Assembly: GCF_024054565.1 (NCBI RefSeq)
Contig: NZ_JAMXLR010000077.1
Coordinates: forward strand, 124,001-188,000
Direction: 5' to 3'
Source: Aeoliella straminimaris
Lineage (GTDB): Bacteria > Planctomycetota > Planctomycetia > Pirellulales > Lacipirellulaceae
Length of the DNA stretch: 64,000 nt
Part shown: in pieces, positions 46,169 to 55,538 of the stretch
Layout of the letters: each line of letters opens with the position of its first letter
Position numbering within the stretch: the first letter of the stretch is position 1
Made by a program: the position numbers and the translations under genes
The notes under the pieces: model-generated
The model's input: only the letters and a program-made list of their open reading frames with translations
The model's database searches: none
Told to the model about the DNA's origin: nothing

Positions 46169-47668
46169 ATGATCGACATCGGGCGGATGAGTTTTTGGTG
46201 GGCCAGCGTGCTGTGCCTGGCTGCCGGGGCCAGCTACGTGGTGGCCAGCGAGCAGCCGAACATCTTGGTGATCATCTCGGAGGACAATGGTCCCGAGTTG
46301 GGCTGCTACGGCGATCCCTATGTCAGCACACCGGTGTTAGACAAGCTGGCCGACCGTGGCATTCGCTTCGAGCATGCGTACGTGCCGCAGGCGGGCTGCA
46401 GCCAGTCGCGGGCCGCGTATATGACGGGGCTCTACCCGCACCAGAACGGTCAGATCGGCCTGGCCACCTGGAAGTTTCGCATGTATCGCGAGGACACGCC
46501 GAACCTGGTCCGCAGCTTGAAGCAGGCCGGCTACCGCACCGGCATCATCGGCAAGCTGCACGTGAATCCCGAGTCGGCCTTTCCGTTCGACTTCCACGCG
46601 ATTCCCAGCTCGAACTTCAGTCGCAACAACCTGGGCCGCTACGCCAAGCAGGCCGAGAAGTTCATCGCTGCCGGCGAGGCGCCGTTCTATCTGGCCGTGA
46701 ACTATCCCGACGCCCATCGGCCGTTCACCCCGCGAAAGCCGAAGCTGCCGGTCACCAAGTTGACAGGGCAGGACGTCAAACCGCTGCCGTACATGGGGCT
46801 CGACTCCGACGAGCTGCGGCAGCAAACGGCCGACTACTACAATTGCATGAGTCGACTCGATTCGCTCGTTGGCGACTTGTTGGAGGTGCTCGAGCGATCG
46901 GGCAAGGCCGACAATACGCTGGTAGTCTACTTCGGCGATCACGGCGCCGACCTGCTGCGTGGCAAGCGGACCTCCTACGAAGGGGGCGTCCGCGTGCCGA
47001 TGATTGCCTACTGGCCCGGTCACACCGCAGCTGGTGGGGTCCGCAACGAGCTGGTTTCGACGCTCGATCTGATGCCGACGTTTCTCGAAGTGGCTGGCGC
47101 CGAGCCGGTTGCCGGACTGGCGGGTAGCTCGCTGGTGCCGCTGCTGGGCGAGTCGCCGGCCGACTGGCGCGAGTACCTGTTTACGGAATTCCATACCCAC
47201 TCCGCGCACAACTACTATCCCCAGCGGACGGTCCGCAACGAGCGGTTCAAGTTGATTCAGAGTCTGCTGGTGGGCGAAGAGAACCCCGACTACAGCTTCA
47301 CATTGAGTTCGCACTTCCCCCAGGGATTCGCCGAGCGAGTGATTGAAACGGCCAGTCCGCCGATGCAAGCCGTGTACGCCCGGCAGCAGCACCCGCCCGA
47401 GTTCGAACTGTACGATTTGAGTTCCGATCCATACGAGCTTCGGAACCTGGCCGACGATCCCGAGTATGCCGAGGTGCTGGCCGAGTTGAAGGACCAACTG
47501 GCAGACTGGCGCGAACGCAGCCAGGACCCGTTGTTGGATGTGGAGAACCTGCAGCGATTGAAGAGCGAGATCGAAGCCTGTCGCGTGGAGGGAAAATTTC
47601 GCAAAGAGTTGTTGGAGCTCGATTATCCACAGTACTTCTTTGATGATGCGGCGAACGGCAAACCGTGA
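46169..47668 (+). CDS. Secreted type I sulfatase with variant signature
   Basis: After a signal peptide (VLCLAAGASYVVASEQ) comes PNILVIISEDNGPELGCYGD, with the first metal ligands. The modification site reads AGCSQSRAAYMTG: Cys77 and Arg81 are present but Gln79 stands where Pro or Ala is usual. YFGDHGADLLRGKRTSYEGG is the second metal and substrate region. The 499-residue length is normal, and the layout recalls N-sulfoglucosamine sulfohydrolase-type enzymes. An aldo/keto reductase gene follows after about 100 bp on the same strand. Confidence 0.92.
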   Translation: MIDIGRMSFWWASVLCLAAGASYVVASEQPNILVIISEDNGPELGCYGDPYVSTPVLDKLADRGIRFEHAYVPQAGCSQSRAAYMTGLYPHQNGQIGLATWKFRMYREDTPNLVRSLKQAGYRTGIIGKLHVNPESAFPFDFHAIPSSNFSRNNLGRYAKQAEKFIAAGEAPFYLAVNYPDAHRPFTPRKPKLPVTKLTGQDVKPLPYMGLDSDELRQQTADYYNCMSRLDSLVGDLLEVLERSGKADNTLVVYFGDHGADLLRGKRTSYEGGVRVPMIAYWPGHTAAGGVRNELVSTLDLMPTFLEVAGAEPVAGLAGSSLVPLLGESPADWREYLFTEFHTHSAHNYYPQRTVRNERFKLIQSLLVGEENPDYSFTLSSHFPQGFAERVIETASPPMQAVYARQQHPPEFELYDLSSDPYELRNLADDPEYAEVLAELKDQLADWRERSQDPLLDVENLQRLKSEIEACRVEGKFRKELLELDYPQYFFDDAANGKP

Positions 47669-47774
47669 TGCGAATTCGCCCTGCAGTGGCATCGTACTTG
47701 CACTGATGGGGGAGGGGGAAAGAACACACGTCGATTCGTTTCAATTTGGTTTACTCACTCCTGGAGAGGACACC

Positions 47775-48785
47775 ATGCTCAATACTACCGATCGCCGTCA
47801 GTTTCTCCACACCGGAATGGTCTCGGGTGCGCTTCTGGCCATGGCCAACGAAGTGTTCGCCCAGCAGCGTGACGATGGCGCTGGTCTGCCCAAACGGCAA
47901 CTGGGAAAGAATGGCCCGTTGGTCTCCGTGTTTGGACTCGGCGGACACCACATCGGCCAGTTAGGCAAGCGCGAAGGCGATCCGGCCGCCGTTAAGCTGA
48001 TGCATCGCGCGCTCGACGAAGGGCTTACCTTCTTCGACAATGCCTGGGACTATCACGATGGCTACAGCGAACAGCTAATGGGCAAGGCCATTGCCGACCG
48101 CCGCGATAAGGTGTTCCTCATGACCAAGGTGTGCGACCGCGACTACGAGGGGGCCAAGCGCCAACTCGACGAGAGCCTGCAACGGCTGCAGACCGACGTG
48201 ATCGACTTGTGGCAGTTCCACGAAATGGTATACGACAACGATCCTGATTGGGTGTTCGAAAAGGGCGGCATTCGCGCCGCCCGCGAGGCGGTGAAGGCCG
48301 GCAAGGTGCGGTACATCGGATTTACCGGTCACAAGGATCCCAGCATCCATCTGAAGATGCTCAACAAGCCACAGGCGTGGACCTCGTCCCAGATGCCGAT
48401 AAACGTGTGTGATTACTTCTTCCGCAGCTTCCTGCACCAGGTGGCGCCGCAATGCCAGGCGCAAGGGACCGGCGTGATTGCCATGAAGACCATGGGCGGC
48501 GGGGCCGGCAACATTCCCAACAGCACCGGCGTGTCGCACCCCGACTGCCTGCGCTTCGCGCTGTCGCAACCGGTGAGCACCGCCGTGACGGGCATGACCA
48601 GCGATCGCGACCTCGACCAGGCGCTCGAGGTGGGGCGGAACTTCCAACCGCTGTCGGCCAAAGAACAAGCGGCCATGCTGGCCAAGGTCGAAGAGGTGGC
48701 CGCCGACGGTCGGCACGAGCTATTCAAAACCACCAAGAACTTCGACGGAGGGTACCACCGCAAGCAACACGGTTTTGCGACTTAA
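47775..48785 (+). CDS. Aldo/keto reductase with Tat-type signal
   Basis: ATG at 47775 follows GAGAGGA. The N-terminus TTDRRQFLHTGMVSGALLAM looks like a twin-arginine leader, so the enzyme is probably exported folded. The catalytic tetrad is visible: Asp and Tyr in FFDNAWDYHDG, Lys in FLMTKV and His in LWQFHEM. Length is 336 residues. NAD(P)H-dependent reduction of an aldehyde or keto sugar is the family reaction. It ends 3 bp before the end of the convergent GH18-like gene. Confidence 0.88.
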   Translation: MLNTTDRRQFLHTGMVSGALLAMANEVFAQQRDDGAGLPKRQLGKNGPLVSVFGLGGHHIGQLGKREGDPAAVKLMHRALDEGLTFFDNAWDYHDGYSEQLMGKAIADRRDKVFLMTKVCDRDYEGAKRQLDESLQRLQTDVIDLWQFHEMVYDNDPDWVFEKGGIRAAREAVKAGKVRYIGFTGHKDPSIHLKMLNKPQAWTSSQMPINVCDYFFRSFLHQVAPQCQAQGTGVIAMKTMGGGAGNIPNSTGVSHPDCLRFALSQPVSTAVTGMTSDRDLDQALEVGRNFQPLSAKEQAAMLAKVEEVAADGRHELFKTTKNFDGGYHRKQHGFAT

Positions 48786-48788
48786 ACG

Positions 48789-51092
48789 TCAGCGGCGACG
48801 AGCTACCAGACCCACTGCAGCGATGGCGACCAGCACTAGCGTATGGGGTTCAGGCACGCCAGTCGCCTGCGCCACAGCGGCGGCGGACGTACCGAAGTTC
48901 AGCTTCCACACCGCATAGTCGCCGGCGTCCACGGTGCCATTGCCGTCGGCATCGGCCGGCAGGTAGTCGCCCGAGATGCCCAGTGAGTTTCGCCATACCG
49001 AGTAGTCGGCCAGGTCTACCAGGCCATCGCCGTTGAAATCGCCTATCGCCGCCGACGGCAGGGCGAAGTAGTCGGCCGCAGTACCGATCCAGACATTGCT
49101 GACCGTGAAACTGCCCTCGTACAGACTTTGCAGGCCGAGTTTCGTGATCACAGGATTAAAGTCGGCGCTATTGTTCGCGGTGATGTCCCACGCAAAACTA
49201 TCGGAGGCAAAGTTGCCGATGTTCGCACCCGCGGGCAACAGTGCAGCCGAGATGGAGTTCTCGCCGGCGCCGTTGCCGGCGATTCGACCGACCAGCATGA
49301 ACGTCGTGTCGGGTGCGAAGCCGGTCGTCGAGACGTCCTCGCCCGAGCTATCCGCCTGGCTGCGGATGGATATTTGCTGCTGCTGGCCATGCAGGGCGAT
49401 GTCGAATTGGTTATCGCCCGCGGCATCCAGAAACTGCAGCGCCAACTCGCGATTGGGGGATGACAACTGATTGCTAAGCAAAGGATCCGTGTTCTGCCGC
49501 ACCAGCATGGTGAAGTATTGCTCGCCGTCGGTGCCCAGGTCGATGGGCGTTTCGAGCGGGATCTCCATCGTCCGTGGAGCGGTGTTGAGCTGGTCGTAAC
49601 GCTCGGCCGCGTTTTGATTGCGAATGGTGATGGCGGCCGTGCTGTGCATTGCCGCGCCGATGCCGGTGGCAGTGTAGGACAGGTATCCGGCAGTGTGCTG
49701 GGTGAAGTTACCGGTCTCTTCCAGTGCGCCGCCAGTGTCGCGTCCTCCGAGCCAACGTCCCGTGGTTCCGCGGCCGTCGGCGAAGTTCTCAAAGGTGCCG
49801 GTGTAGGCAAGTCGGTCGGGCAGGGTGAGCCCCAGGGCGGTGAACCGGTCGGCCAGCCAGTCGGCGTCGTCCTGCCGCACGAAACCGTTGCCGTCGTGGT
49901 CGCCTTGTTCCCAGTTGCCGCGCATGTAGAAATTTTCGAACCGCGCCAAGGTGTTGGTGCCCGTCCAGCCTGGCACGCTGCCCATATGATCGGCCAGGAT
50001 ATTGGCATCCTGTTGATCGACCAAGCCATCGAGGTTCAGGTCGGGCGTCTGCGTGGCGAATATCGCGTAGTGATGGGCCACGCGGTGCAGGCTCATCTCG
50101 TTGGTGGCATCGTAGTGCAACGTCCACGACATCACGCCGGGCATGTTATTGTCGATGGCAAACTGCACCTTGTCCCGCACCTGATATCGGCTCTCGATGG
50201 TCCACGTACCGGTGCGAAGGGTACCATTCAGGTCACGCACCGAGCCGGTAAACGTGGTGGCGTCGGCCGGCAGATTGGGATTGGCCGCCACAATGTTCTT
50301 GAGGCTCACGGTCGCAGGTCCATCGGTGCCCCAGGTGCCAATGCCCGGCACCAGTTGCTCGTTGACGAAGGCCTTTTCCACACCTTGGTCGGTGAGATTG
50401 CGTTTGTAAGCGGCGAACGATTCGTAGTCGAGGTTCGTGCCGTTGTCGGCCGGATAGTGATAGCCCATGATGAACAGCTGATCGTAGGTCCGCGCGTCGA
50501 AAACCGGCGTGTCGTCCCAGTCGGAATCGGAGAATCCGAAATCGTCCACCGACACCTCTCGCGCCGTACCAAACGCTGCTTTCAGGTCCTTCGCCAGTTG
50601 GGTGTAGTTGGCCCACTCGGTATCAGTGCTGGGGCGTTCCCAGTCGAGGTTGAAACCCGACATGTCGTAGGTGTCCATCAAGTTGACGACGTTGGACACG
50701 AAATTGGCCCGGTTGGTGCTGTTTCCGACGATGGAGTTCCACACATCGTCCACGCTGCCACCCGAGACGGTGAACATGCTCATGTGCAGACGGAAGTCAT
50801 GCGTGGCGGCGTGTGCCTTGAGCTTGCTCAGATGTTGCGCGCCGGCGGACGTCGTAACCAGGTTGCCACTTGAGGTGGGACGAACGCCACCAAAGTACAG
50901 CACGTCCGACACGTGGTCATACACTCCATCGCTGGAGAACGAAGTGACTTGCGACTGGGGGGTCCAGTCGGGCACGAAGCCCCAGATACGAAACTCCGCT
51001 GCGTCCCAAGCCGAGATGGCAGTATCCGCCAAGGCCGTCTTCACGCAGAAGGCTACCGCAACCGCGCAGATTGCGAGGCGGACGAGTTTCAT
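48789..51092 (-). CDS. Secreted GH18-like protein with dockerin-like and PEP-CTERM tail
   Basis: The start at 51092 gives a signal peptide (LAICAVAVAFCVKTALAD). The barrel shows WGFVPDWTP, DVLYFGGV and MDTYDMSGFNLDWERP. The GH18 signature is DGxDxDxE; here it is S-G-F-N-L-D-W-E, with Asp150 and Glu152 kept but the two earlier acids replaced. MGYHYPADN and GVMSWTLHYD are further barrel motifs. A first dockerin-like unit (LNLDGLVDQQDANILADHMG) follows, then a large beta domain. A second pair (DFNGDGLVDLADYSVWRN, DGNGTVDAGDYAVWKLNFG) and a VPEP tail end the 767 residues. Probably chitinase-related or a carbohydrate binder. Confidence 0.82.
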   Translation of the reverse strand: MKLVRLAICAVAVAFCVKTALADTAISAWDAAEFRIWGFVPDWTPQSQVTSFSSDGVYDHVSDVLYFGGVRPTSSGNLVTTSAGAQHLSKLKAHAATHDFRLHMSMFTVSGGSVDDVWNSIVGNSTNRANFVSNVVNLMDTYDMSGFNLDWERPSTDTEWANYTQLAKDLKAAFGTAREVSVDDFGFSDSDWDDTPVFDARTYDQLFIMGYHYPADNGTNLDYESFAAYKRNLTDQGVEKAFVNEQLVPGIGTWGTDGPATVSLKNIVAANPNLPADATTFTGSVRDLNGTLRTGTWTIESRYQVRDKVQFAIDNNMPGVMSWTLHYDATNEMSLHRVAHHYAIFATQTPDLNLDGLVDQQDANILADHMGSVPGWTGTNTLARFENFYMRGNWEQGDHDGNGFVRQDDADWLADRFTALGLTLPDRLAYTGTFENFADGRGTTGRWLGGRDTGGALEETGNFTQHTAGYLSYTATGIGAAMHSTAAITIRNQNAAERYDQLNTAPRTMEIPLETPIDLGTDGEQYFTMLVRQNTDPLLSNQLSSPNRELALQFLDAAGDNQFDIALHGQQQQISIRSQADSSGEDVSTTGFAPDTTFMLVGRIAGNGAGENSISAALLPAGANIGNFASDSFAWDITANNSADFNPVITKLGLQSLYEGSFTVSNVWIGTAADYFALPSAAIGDFNGDGLVDLADYSVWRNSLGISGDYLPADADGNGTVDAGDYAVWKLNFGTSAAAVAQATGVPEPHTLVLVAIAAVGLVARRR

Positions 51093-51219
51093 GGCGTAAG
51101 AGGGGGAGGTTAGCTGCAGGTGAAAAGGGATGGGCATGTACGCATTCTGGCCATGAATTCCGTTAAGTGCAAACCAATGAAGCGACTCCACTGCAGTTTT
51201 TGTGGCTTCGCGAAGAACC

Positions 51220-52428
51220 CTATCGCTGAACAGAGATTCGCGTGCGCAAAAGGCTCATGTGGCCGCCCATATAGCTCATTGCCACGGCCAAACAGACAAG
51301 CACAAGGCCACCAGGCTCGGGGACTTGAGCGGGTGCAGATGGCGATGTCGTAGGAGGTTGCCAGCTACCGAAGTTGTCTTTCCATACGACGTAGTCGCCG
51401 GCGTCAATACCGGGCACGTCGTCGCCCGCCATGTTAATGAGCGAGTCGTCGGTCGCCCCCAGGTTGTTTCGCCACACGGTGTAGTCGGCCAGGTCCACCA
51501 GGCTATCGCCATTGAAGTCGCCGGCAAGTACTTCCGGCGTGGTAAGGAACTCATAGATGGCGTCGGCCAGGTGGGCATGCATTACGCGCGTGGGATGCAC
51601 GTTGTCCCAGAATAGGTACTCATCGGGGTTCGCGACCACGTCACTATTGTCGTACGAGTAGGTACCTGGCTCGAGATCGGGCGCGGCGGACTCCGAGACG
51701 TTGGTCAGCCCATAGTCGCCGGGATTGGCGAGCACCTGGTCGAACAACGCCTCGATGTCGAACCGCCGGATCGAGGCGTCGCCGATGCTGGCCTCGAGGT
51801 CGTCCAACCCGCTGGCGAGCGTCGTATTGAACATCTGCGTGCGATTGTTCCAGTCGGCCTGGCTGGCGGCGGTGCCGTTGTACTCGGGCGTGGCTCCCAG
51901 CTTGGGCAGGTTCATTACCAGGAACTGCCGCGCGCCGTCGTCGTACAATTGTTGAATATCGTTGGTGATGTTGCCCACCGGGATCGACATGTTCATCTGG
52001 TTGTCGAACAGGTCGTTGGCCCCGGCCCATACGATGTACAACGCTTCGGGATCGCCGGTGCGATTGTCGACATAGTCGGCCACCTGCTCGCCCAAGTCGT
52101 TGAGGAACAGACCGGTGACCCAGTCGGAGCCGGACGTCTTGGCGCCGCCGTAGGCGAAATTGTCGCCACCGTTCGAGCTGCGCGTGAGTGTTCCCAAGCC
52201 GAGTTGCTGGGAAAGCAACTCGGAATAGACCTGGCCGTTGGAAAAGCGCCCCTCGTAGTAGGCCGAGCCGGGGTAGTTGCCAAACGGAATCCACGCAGTT
52301 GCCGCATCCGTATTGCCCACGTCGGACAGGCTATCGCCGAATACGAACAGATCGCTGAAAGCGTCGGCGTCGCTGCCGAGCAGGAGTGCTAACGTGACCG
52401 CACAGGCTAACAGACCGCGATGGAACAT
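51220..52428 (-). CDS. Secreted GDSL/SGNH esterase-lipase with dockerin-like and PEP-CTERM tail
   Basis: The start at 52428 gives MFHRGLLACAVTLALLLGSD as signal. FVFGDSLSDVGNT holds Ser33 of block I, NFAYGGAKT and WAGANDLFDNQ are blocks II and III, and FWDNVHPTRVMHAHLAD carries the Asp and His. This is the phospholipase/thermolabile-haemolysin-like branch. After about 290 residues the shared tail follows: AGDFNGDSLVDLADYTVWRN, GIDAGDYVVWKDNFGS, VPEP and a hydrophobic end with MSLLRTR. Exported; substrate probably an acyl or acetyl ester. Confidence 0.9.
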   Translation of the reverse strand: MFHRGLLACAVTLALLLGSDADAFSDLFVFGDSLSDVGNTDAATAWIPFGNYPGSAYYEGRFSNGQVYSELLSQQLGLGTLTRSSNGGDNFAYGGAKTSGSDWVTGLFLNDLGEQVADYVDNRTGDPEALYIVWAGANDLFDNQMNMSIPVGNITNDIQQLYDDGARQFLVMNLPKLGATPEYNGTAASQADWNNRTQMFNTTLASGLDDLEASIGDASIRRFDIEALFDQVLANPGDYGLTNVSESAAPDLEPGTYSYDNSDVVANPDEYLFWDNVHPTRVMHAHLADAIYEFLTTPEVLAGDFNGDSLVDLADYTVWRNNLGATDDSLINMAGDDVPGIDAGDYVVWKDNFGSWQPPTTSPSAPAQVPEPGGLVLVCLAVAMSYMGGHMSLLRTRISVQR

Positions 52429-52741
52429 AAAGCTGAGCAACGAATAGTCCGCATGACTTGCCAACCTCCGGCGCAGATCGAGACCAATAGCAGAGTGCAG
52501 TTGGTCGCTGGCCCGGGGACGCGGCAGATTGTAGCACTTGCAGGAGTAGCCGTCGCCCCGAAGTTCTGCTGTTACACCACGCAGGCAGCCACTGGGGTAC
52601 CGGGCATGCTGTCACCCGAATGTTGTCACCAAGTCACCGGCGAACTAGTCGCTGGGAACTCCGCGAGGCAAGGCAACTCGGCCAGCAGATGCCATGGCGA
52701 GAAACCGCAACGGTAGCGCGGCCTTGTCACTGCCAATCGCT
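52429..52741. other. Intergenic, nothing recognised
   Basis: About 310 bp separate the esterase start from the 3' end of fabF. I found no convincing gene or strong hairpin. Confidence 0.5.
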
Positions 52742-53977
52742 CTAGATGCGGCCCGCCACGATACTGGCGTTGTGCCCTCCAAAGCCGAAGCTATTGCTCA
52801 TCACGATGTTGAGCGGTTTCTCTTTGGGCTCGTTGGGGGTGTAGTCCAGATCGCACTCGGGATCAGGCGTCTGGAGGTTGATGGTCGGCGGGACCACGCT
52901 GTGCTTGAGCGCCATGAGGCTCAGAATCATCTCTACGCCACCGCTGGCGCCGAGCAGGTGGCCAAGTTCGCTCTTGGTGCTCGAGACACTCAACTTGTAG
53001 GCGTGGTCGCCGTACACGCGTTTGATGGCGGTCGACTCGGCCTTGTCGCCCAGCGGAGTGCTAGTGCCATGGGCGTTAATGTAGTCGACCTGGTCGGGCG
53101 AGATCTCGGCGTCCTTGAGGGCTTCGCTCATCGCGCGGCCAGCGCCGGTGCCTTCGGCATCGGGCTGGGTGATATGCCCACCGTCGGCGCTGGCTCCGTA
53201 GCCCAGCACTTCGGCGTAGATTTCCGCTCCGCGAGCCTTGGCGTGCTCGTACTCTTCGAACACCAACAGGCCGGCACCTTCGGAGAGCACAAAGCCATCG
53301 CGATCGACGTCAAACGGCCGGCTGGCACCTTGGGGATCGTCGTGGCGTTCGCTCAGCGCTTTCATGTTGGCAAAGCCAGCCAGTCCCATTGGCGTGCAAG
53401 CCGCTTCGGTGCCACCGGTGATGACAATATCGGTTTCGCCGGCGCGAATCGATTGGAAAGCCGATCCCATGGCGTTGGTGGCACTGGCACAGGCCGTGGC
53501 CACGGCGAAGTTGATGCCCCGCAGTCCGTAGCGAATGGAAACATGTCCGGCCGCTGCGTTGACCATTAACTTGGGAATGGTGAAGGCCGATACGCGGTCG
53601 GGACCTTTGGTGATGAGCCGGCCGACTTGCTCCTCAATCTCGTTAAGTCCGCCGATCCCCGAACCGATGATCACGCCACAGCGGAAGGGATCCTCCTGGG
53701 AGAAATCGAGACCCGAGTCGTTCACCGCGTCCACGGCACATACCAGGGCGAACTGCGTGAAGCGGTCGAGCTTCTTCAAGTCCTTGCGTTCGATATAGCC
53801 CTGTGGATTCCAGTCGTGGATGTCGCCGCCGAACTTTACCTTGTGATTCGAGGTATCGAACAGCTTGAGCTCATGAATACCGCTCTGGCCGGCGAGAATC
53901 TTTTGCCACAGATCATCCACCTTCAGGCTCAGTGAAGTCACTGTGCCCAATCCGGTTACTACCACGCGCCGTTTCAT
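52742..53977 (-). CDS. fabF: Beta-ketoacyl-ACP synthase II
   Basis: MKRRVVVTGLGTVTSLSLKV starts the protein, and all catalytic parts are intact: Cys in VATACASATNAMG, His in INAHGTSTPLGDKAES and His in SSTKSELGHLLGASGGVE. The GFGGHNASI end is normal. The length is 411 residues. It extends acyl-ACP with malonyl-ACP in the cytoplasm. It is the last gene of the rpmF-fabD-fabG-acpP-fabF series, but a terminator separates it from acpP, so it may be transcribed partly on its own. Confidence 0.97.
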   Translation of the reverse strand: MKRRVVVTGLGTVTSLSLKVDDLWQKILAGQSGIHELKLFDTSNHKVKFGGDIHDWNPQGYIERKDLKKLDRFTQFALVCAVDAVNDSGLDFSQEDPFRCGVIIGSGIGGLNEIEEQVGRLITKGPDRVSAFTIPKLMVNAAAGHVSIRYGLRGINFAVATACASATNAMGSAFQSIRAGETDIVITGGTEAACTPMGLAGFANMKALSERHDDPQGASRPFDVDRDGFVLSEGAGLLVFEEYEHAKARGAEIYAEVLGYGASADGGHITQPDAEGTGAGRAMSEALKDAEISPDQVDYINAHGTSTPLGDKAESTAIKRVYGDHAYKLSVSSTKSELGHLLGASGGVEMILSLMALKHSVVPPTINLQTPDPECDLDYTPNEPKEKPLNIVMSNSFGFGGHNASIVAGRI

Positions 53978-54084
53978 CGTCCTGTCGCTTTCCGGGTTGG
54001 TTGAGTAGCGTAGCGGGTGAGTGGGGATGCCGATGTCTCTCCACCAGTCTTGGGCTTCACCAACTCACATCCAGACCTTGTTCA

Positions 54085-54119
54085 CAAAAAAAGGCGCACG
54101 TTTTTGAAGCGTGCGCCTT
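54085..54119 (-). terminator. Intrinsic terminator after acpP
   Basis: AAGGCGCACG and CGTGCGCCTT form a perfect 10-bp stem with a 9-base loop. On the minus strand the stem is followed by TTTTTTT. It lies between acpP and fabF and would let acpP be expressed at a higher level than fabF. Confidence 0.88.
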
Positions 54120-54176
54120 CGAAAGTTCTGCGCACCGCCACAAGGGTATCGGCGCGGTGTCGGTCGCCGGCGGCGA

Positions 54177-54416
54177 TTAGCCGTTGCCGTTCGCCTCGAT
54201 GTAATCCACCGCCTGACCGACGGTTTGGATCTTCTCCGCCGCGTCATCGGGGATGTTGATGTCGAATTCTTCTTCCAGTTCCATGACCAACTCGACGGTG
54301 TCGAGCGAGTCGGCGCCCAGGTCGTTCACGAACGACGTTTCGGGGGTGATTTTGTCTTTGTCGACGCCAAGTTGCTCGGCGACGATGTCTGCTACTCGTT
54401 CCAGAACTGAGGCCAC
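54177..54416 (-). CDS. acpP: Acyl carrier protein
   Basis: The 79-residue acidic helix bundle has the phosphopantetheine site LGADSLDTVELVMELEEEF with Ser37. The length and charge are typical. An AGGAGG-like sequence lies just before the ATG (plus strand CCTCCT). It carries acyl chains between the fatty-acid enzymes encoded around it. Confidence 0.98.
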   Translation of the reverse strand: MASVLERVADIVAEQLGVDKDKITPETSFVNDLGADSLDTVELVMELEEEFDINIPDDAAEKIQTVGQAVDYIEANGNG

Positions 54417-54657
54417 GTCAGGTCCTCCTAAAATATCCGCACAATGTTGTCGAAACCGAGGAATCAGGAGTCCGGGGTCCGCCGCGGCGCCTGTTTATCC
54501 GGTGGGTACCGGCCTCGGGTGGTTACCGATTCTATGGTCGTGTGTAAGCCTCTCAAGATAGAGCGTCTACACAAGAGTGGTCAAGATATACCGCGTTTCC
54601 TCGCGGGTGTCTAGGCGGCTTCGGGGTTGGTTGCCGCTGTTTGTAAGTATTGCCCTG

Positions 54658-55419
54658 TTAGGCGGTTAGGCCACCATCCACGACCAGCACCTGCCCGGTA
54701 ATGTAGCTGCCAGCATCGCTGGCCAGATACAGCACCGACTGGGCGATTTCGTCCGCTTCGCCGAGTCGCCCCAAAGGGATCTTCTCTTTGACCATCTGCT
54801 CCAGGGCCGGGCCCAGGGCTTCGGTCATGTCCGAGGCGATAAATCCAGGGCAAATAGCGTTGACCGTGATCTGCCGACGCTTGCTGCCCAGCTCGCGGGC
54901 CACCGTCTGCGTGAAGCCAATGATGCCCGCCTTGGAGGCCGAATAGTTGGCCTGGCCAGGATTACCCATCAGACCCGAGACGCTGGAGATGTTGATGATG
55001 CGGCCTTTCTTGGCCCGCATCATGGCTCCGGCCCCGGCCCTGGTATACAGGAACACGCTCCGCAGGTTGGTGGCCATCACAGCGTCCCAATCTTCGTCGC
55101 TCATCCGGGGCAGTAGGGTGTCGCGGGTGATGCCGGCGTTGTTCACCAGGATATCCAGCTGACCCCACTCCTCCACCACCTTGTCGACGGCCGCCTGGGC
55201 CGCTTCGCTGTCGGTGGCGTCGGCGGCAATCACGATGGCCTCGCCACCCGCTTGTTTGATTTCGTCCACCGTGGAGGCCAGCTTCTCGGCATTGCGGGCC
55301 AGGCAGGCCACCTTGGCTCCACTGGCAGCGAGCGACAAGGCGATGGCCTTGCCAATGCCTTGCGACGCGCCGGTCACCAGGGCAGTTTGGCCGGATAGAT
55401 CAACTGTGAGGGAAGGCAT
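54658..55419 (-). CDS. fabG: 3-oxoacyl-ACP reductase
   Basis: The start at 55419 gives MPSLTVDLSGQTALVTGASQ; the longer open frame upstream is a shadow of fabD. GASQGIGKAIALSLA is the NADP-binding glycine motif, LVNNAGITRD the central one, and the catalytic Ser (SSVSGLMG), Tyr and Lys (YSASKAGIIG) are present. The end (GSYITGQVLVVDGGLTA) is standard. It has 253 residues and reduces 3-ketoacyl-ACP. Confidence 0.97.
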   Translation of the reverse strand: MPSLTVDLSGQTALVTGASQGIGKAIALSLAASGAKVACLARNAEKLASTVDEIKQAGGEAIVIAADATDSEAAQAAVDKVVEEWGQLDILVNNAGITRDTLLPRMSDEDWDAVMATNLRSVFLYTRAGAGAMMRAKKGRIINISSVSGLMGNPGQANYSASKAGIIGFTQTVARELGSKRRQITVNAICPGFIASDMTEALGPALEQMVKEKIPLGRLGEADEIAQSVLYLASDAGSYITGQVLVVDGGLTA

Positions 55420-55538
55420 AGGTGAATTGCTTGGTTGAGTTTGCTGTGAACAGCAGGGTGATTTTGAGTAAGCGGTGCGATGAACGATAAGCGCCGGGCG
55501 AGGACCACCGGAGTGGTGCCCAGCGTGTTGTTGGTAGC

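Noticed and set aside
49518..50873. 451-residue plus-strand frame
   Set aside because: It lies antisense to the GH18-like gene, which has signal peptide, barrel and dockerin motifs.
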